DNA of 6,917 nt, from the NCBI GenBank assembly GCA_902805755.1, contig CADCUA010000441.1, forward strand, positions 1 through 6,917. The letters are read 5' to 3'. Positions 6,160 to 6,917 of this stretch are shown here, in pieces (the first letter of the stretch is position 1; every line of letters begins with the position of its first letter). A program made the translations under genes and the position numbers. The DNA comes from an uncultured Lysobacter sp. (GTDB lineage: Bacteria > Pseudomonadota > Gammaproteobacteria > Xanthomonadales > Xanthomonadaceae). Below the pieces are notes generated by a model. It made no database searches, had not been told where the DNA came from, and saw only the letters and a list, made by a program, of their open reading frames with translations.

Positions 6160-6209
6160 GGTCGAGTGCACCGCACGGCGCGATGAACGCTCCGCCGCGA
6201 GGCGCCTGA
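6156..6209 (+). other. 17-codon reading frame bridging cysQ and mazG
   Basis: An ATG at 6156 overlaps the cysQ stop as ATGA and opens a frame of 17 codons (MRSSAPHGAMNAPPRGA). It ends with TGA at 6207-6209, one base before the mazG ATG. There is no clear ribosome site before it, so any translation would be by ribosomes finishing cysQ. It could serve as a coupling minicistron carrying ribosomes to mazG, or be chance in a 51-bp gap. No homology is recognised. Confidence 0.2.
6199..6202 (+). promoter_or_regulatory. Ribosome binding site for mazG
   Basis: GAGG lies eight bases before the ATG at 6211. The mazG frame has a stop at 6184-6186 and no other start codon between that stop and 6211, which fixes this as the start unless the internal Met17 is used. 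Confidence 0.6.
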
Positions 6210-6210
6210 G

Positions 6211-6917
6211 ATGGACGGTCCCGCGTCCTACGTCGGCATCGAGGGATTGCTGAGGATCATGGCGCGCTTGCGTGACCCGCAGGCCGGTTGCCCGTGGGAC
6301 GTGCAGCAGACGTTCGCCACGATCGCGCCGTACACGATCGAGGAAGCTTACGAAGTCGCCGATGCGATCGATCGCAACGATCTGCCTGCGTTGCGTGACG
6401 AGCTCGGCGACCTGCTGTTGCAGGTCGTGTTCCATGCACAGATGGCGCGCGAGCAGGGTGCGTTCGGTTTCGATGACGTGGTCGCGTCGATCAACGACAA
6501 GATGGTGCGCCGTCATCCGCATGTGTTCGGCGGTGCGAGTGTGGAAAACGTCGACGCGCAGACCATCGCGTGGGAAGAGCTCAAGCGACGTGAGCGCGAG
6601 GACGCCGGTGAGACCGACACGTCGGCACTTGCCGGCATCAGCCGTGGGTTGCCCGAATGGCAGCGTGCGGTGAAGTTGCAAAAGCGCGCTGCGCGCGTTG
6701 GCTTCGACTGGCCGGACCCCGCGCCGGTCTTCGACAAGTTGCATGAAGAGATCGATGAGGTGCGCGCGGAGTTCGCAGCGCTCGCGCAGGCGCCGGGCGA
6801 TGCGCAGGTGCAGGCGAGGCTCGAAGACGAACTCGGCGACCTGTTGTTCGTGTGCACGAACCTCGCCCGGCACGCGCGCGTGGATGTCGGCGCCGCGCTG
6901 CGCCGCGCGAACCACAA
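6211..6917 (+). CDS. mazG: Nucleoside triphosphate pyrophosphohydrolase MazG (3' end outside window)
   Basis: MazG hydrolyses NTPs and dNTPs to the monophosphate and pyrophosphate. It is linked to removal of damaged nucleotides and, in E. coli, to lowering (p)ppGpp during starvation. The frame stays open to the right edge: 235 codons are visible, and comparison with E. coli MazG (263 residues) suggests a few tens of residues are missing. Two MazG modules are present. The N-terminal one has GCPWD (26-30), TFATIAPYTIEEAYEV (34-49) with the EExxE metal motif, and DELGDLL (63-69). The C-terminal one has VGFDW (163-167), KLHEEIDEV (176-184) and EDELGDLLF (205-213). RRHPHVFG at 100-107 joins them. 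The start ATG gives an N-terminus that lines up well with the E. coli protein (GLLRIMARLRDP before GCPWD). It lies 51 bp after cysQ and is probably co-transcribed with it. Confidence 0.95.
   Translation, partial: MDGPASYVGIEGLLRIMARLRDPQAGCPWDVQQTFATIAPYTIEEAYEVADAIDRNDLPALRDELGDLLLQVVFHAQMAREQGAFGFDDVVASINDKMVRRHPHVFGGASVENVDAQTIAWEELKRREREDAGETDTSALAGISRGLPEWQRAVKLQKRAARVGFDWPDPAPVFDKLHEEIDEVRAEFAALAQAPGDAQVQARLEDELGDLLFVCTNLARHARVDVGAALRRANH

Noticed and set aside
5926..6915. A 329-codon minus-strand frame across the end of cysQ and mazG
   Set aside because: It is antisense to mazG and cysQ, both with intact motifs. mazG is the real gene here although it has no stop inside the window.

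Overview
The window looks like a piece of a gammaproteobacterial chromosome, most likely from the Xanthomonadaceae (Lysobacter or a relative). The sequence is very GC-rich (roughly two thirds by eye). It carries a Pil-Chp type chemosensory gene pair next to a bioA-rsmE pair and a nudE-cysQ-mazG string. The family assignment is an inference from gene content and protein style, not from a marker gene. I see no IS element, tRNA, rRNA, phage gene or CRISPR array.

Layout. (1) Positions 2-2299, plus strand: the end of a chemosensory cluster, probably the Pil-Chp system that controls type IV pili. The first gene runs in from the left edge. It encodes a CheB-like protein (ChpB-like) with a long acidic, repeat-containing linker and a methylesterase domain that has lost two of its three catalytic residues. 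The second is a ChpC-like CheW-domain protein with a disordered N-terminal extension. (2) Positions 2300-2533: a convergent intergenic region with no convincing gene but three inverted repeats. One of them resembles a GTAG-headed REP element. (3) Positions 2534-4778, minus strand: bioA followed by rsmE, 70 bp apart and probably one transcript. (4) Positions 4779-4819: a 41-bp divergent gap that must hold the start signals for both bioA and nudE. (5) Positions 4820-6917, plus strand: nudE, cysQ and mazG, tightly packed. cysQ starts on a GTG overlapping the nudE stop. mazG runs off the right edge.

How the genes work together. The left pair would pass signals between a pilus-sensing receptor and a ChpA-type kinase. 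bioA (biotin synthesis) and rsmE (ribosomal RNA methylation) are housekeeping genes with no functional link. nudE, cysQ and mazG encode three metal-dependent hydrolases that remove unwanted or toxic nucleotides: ADP-ribose and related ADP compounds, 3'-phosphoadenosine 5'-phosphate, and non-canonical NTPs. They form a plausible nucleotide-sanitation operon.

No obviously new system is present. The points most worth a second look are the catalytically degraded CheB domain with its duplicated linker motifs, a 17-codon reading frame that exactly bridges cysQ and mazG, and the REP-like hairpin between chpC and rsmE.
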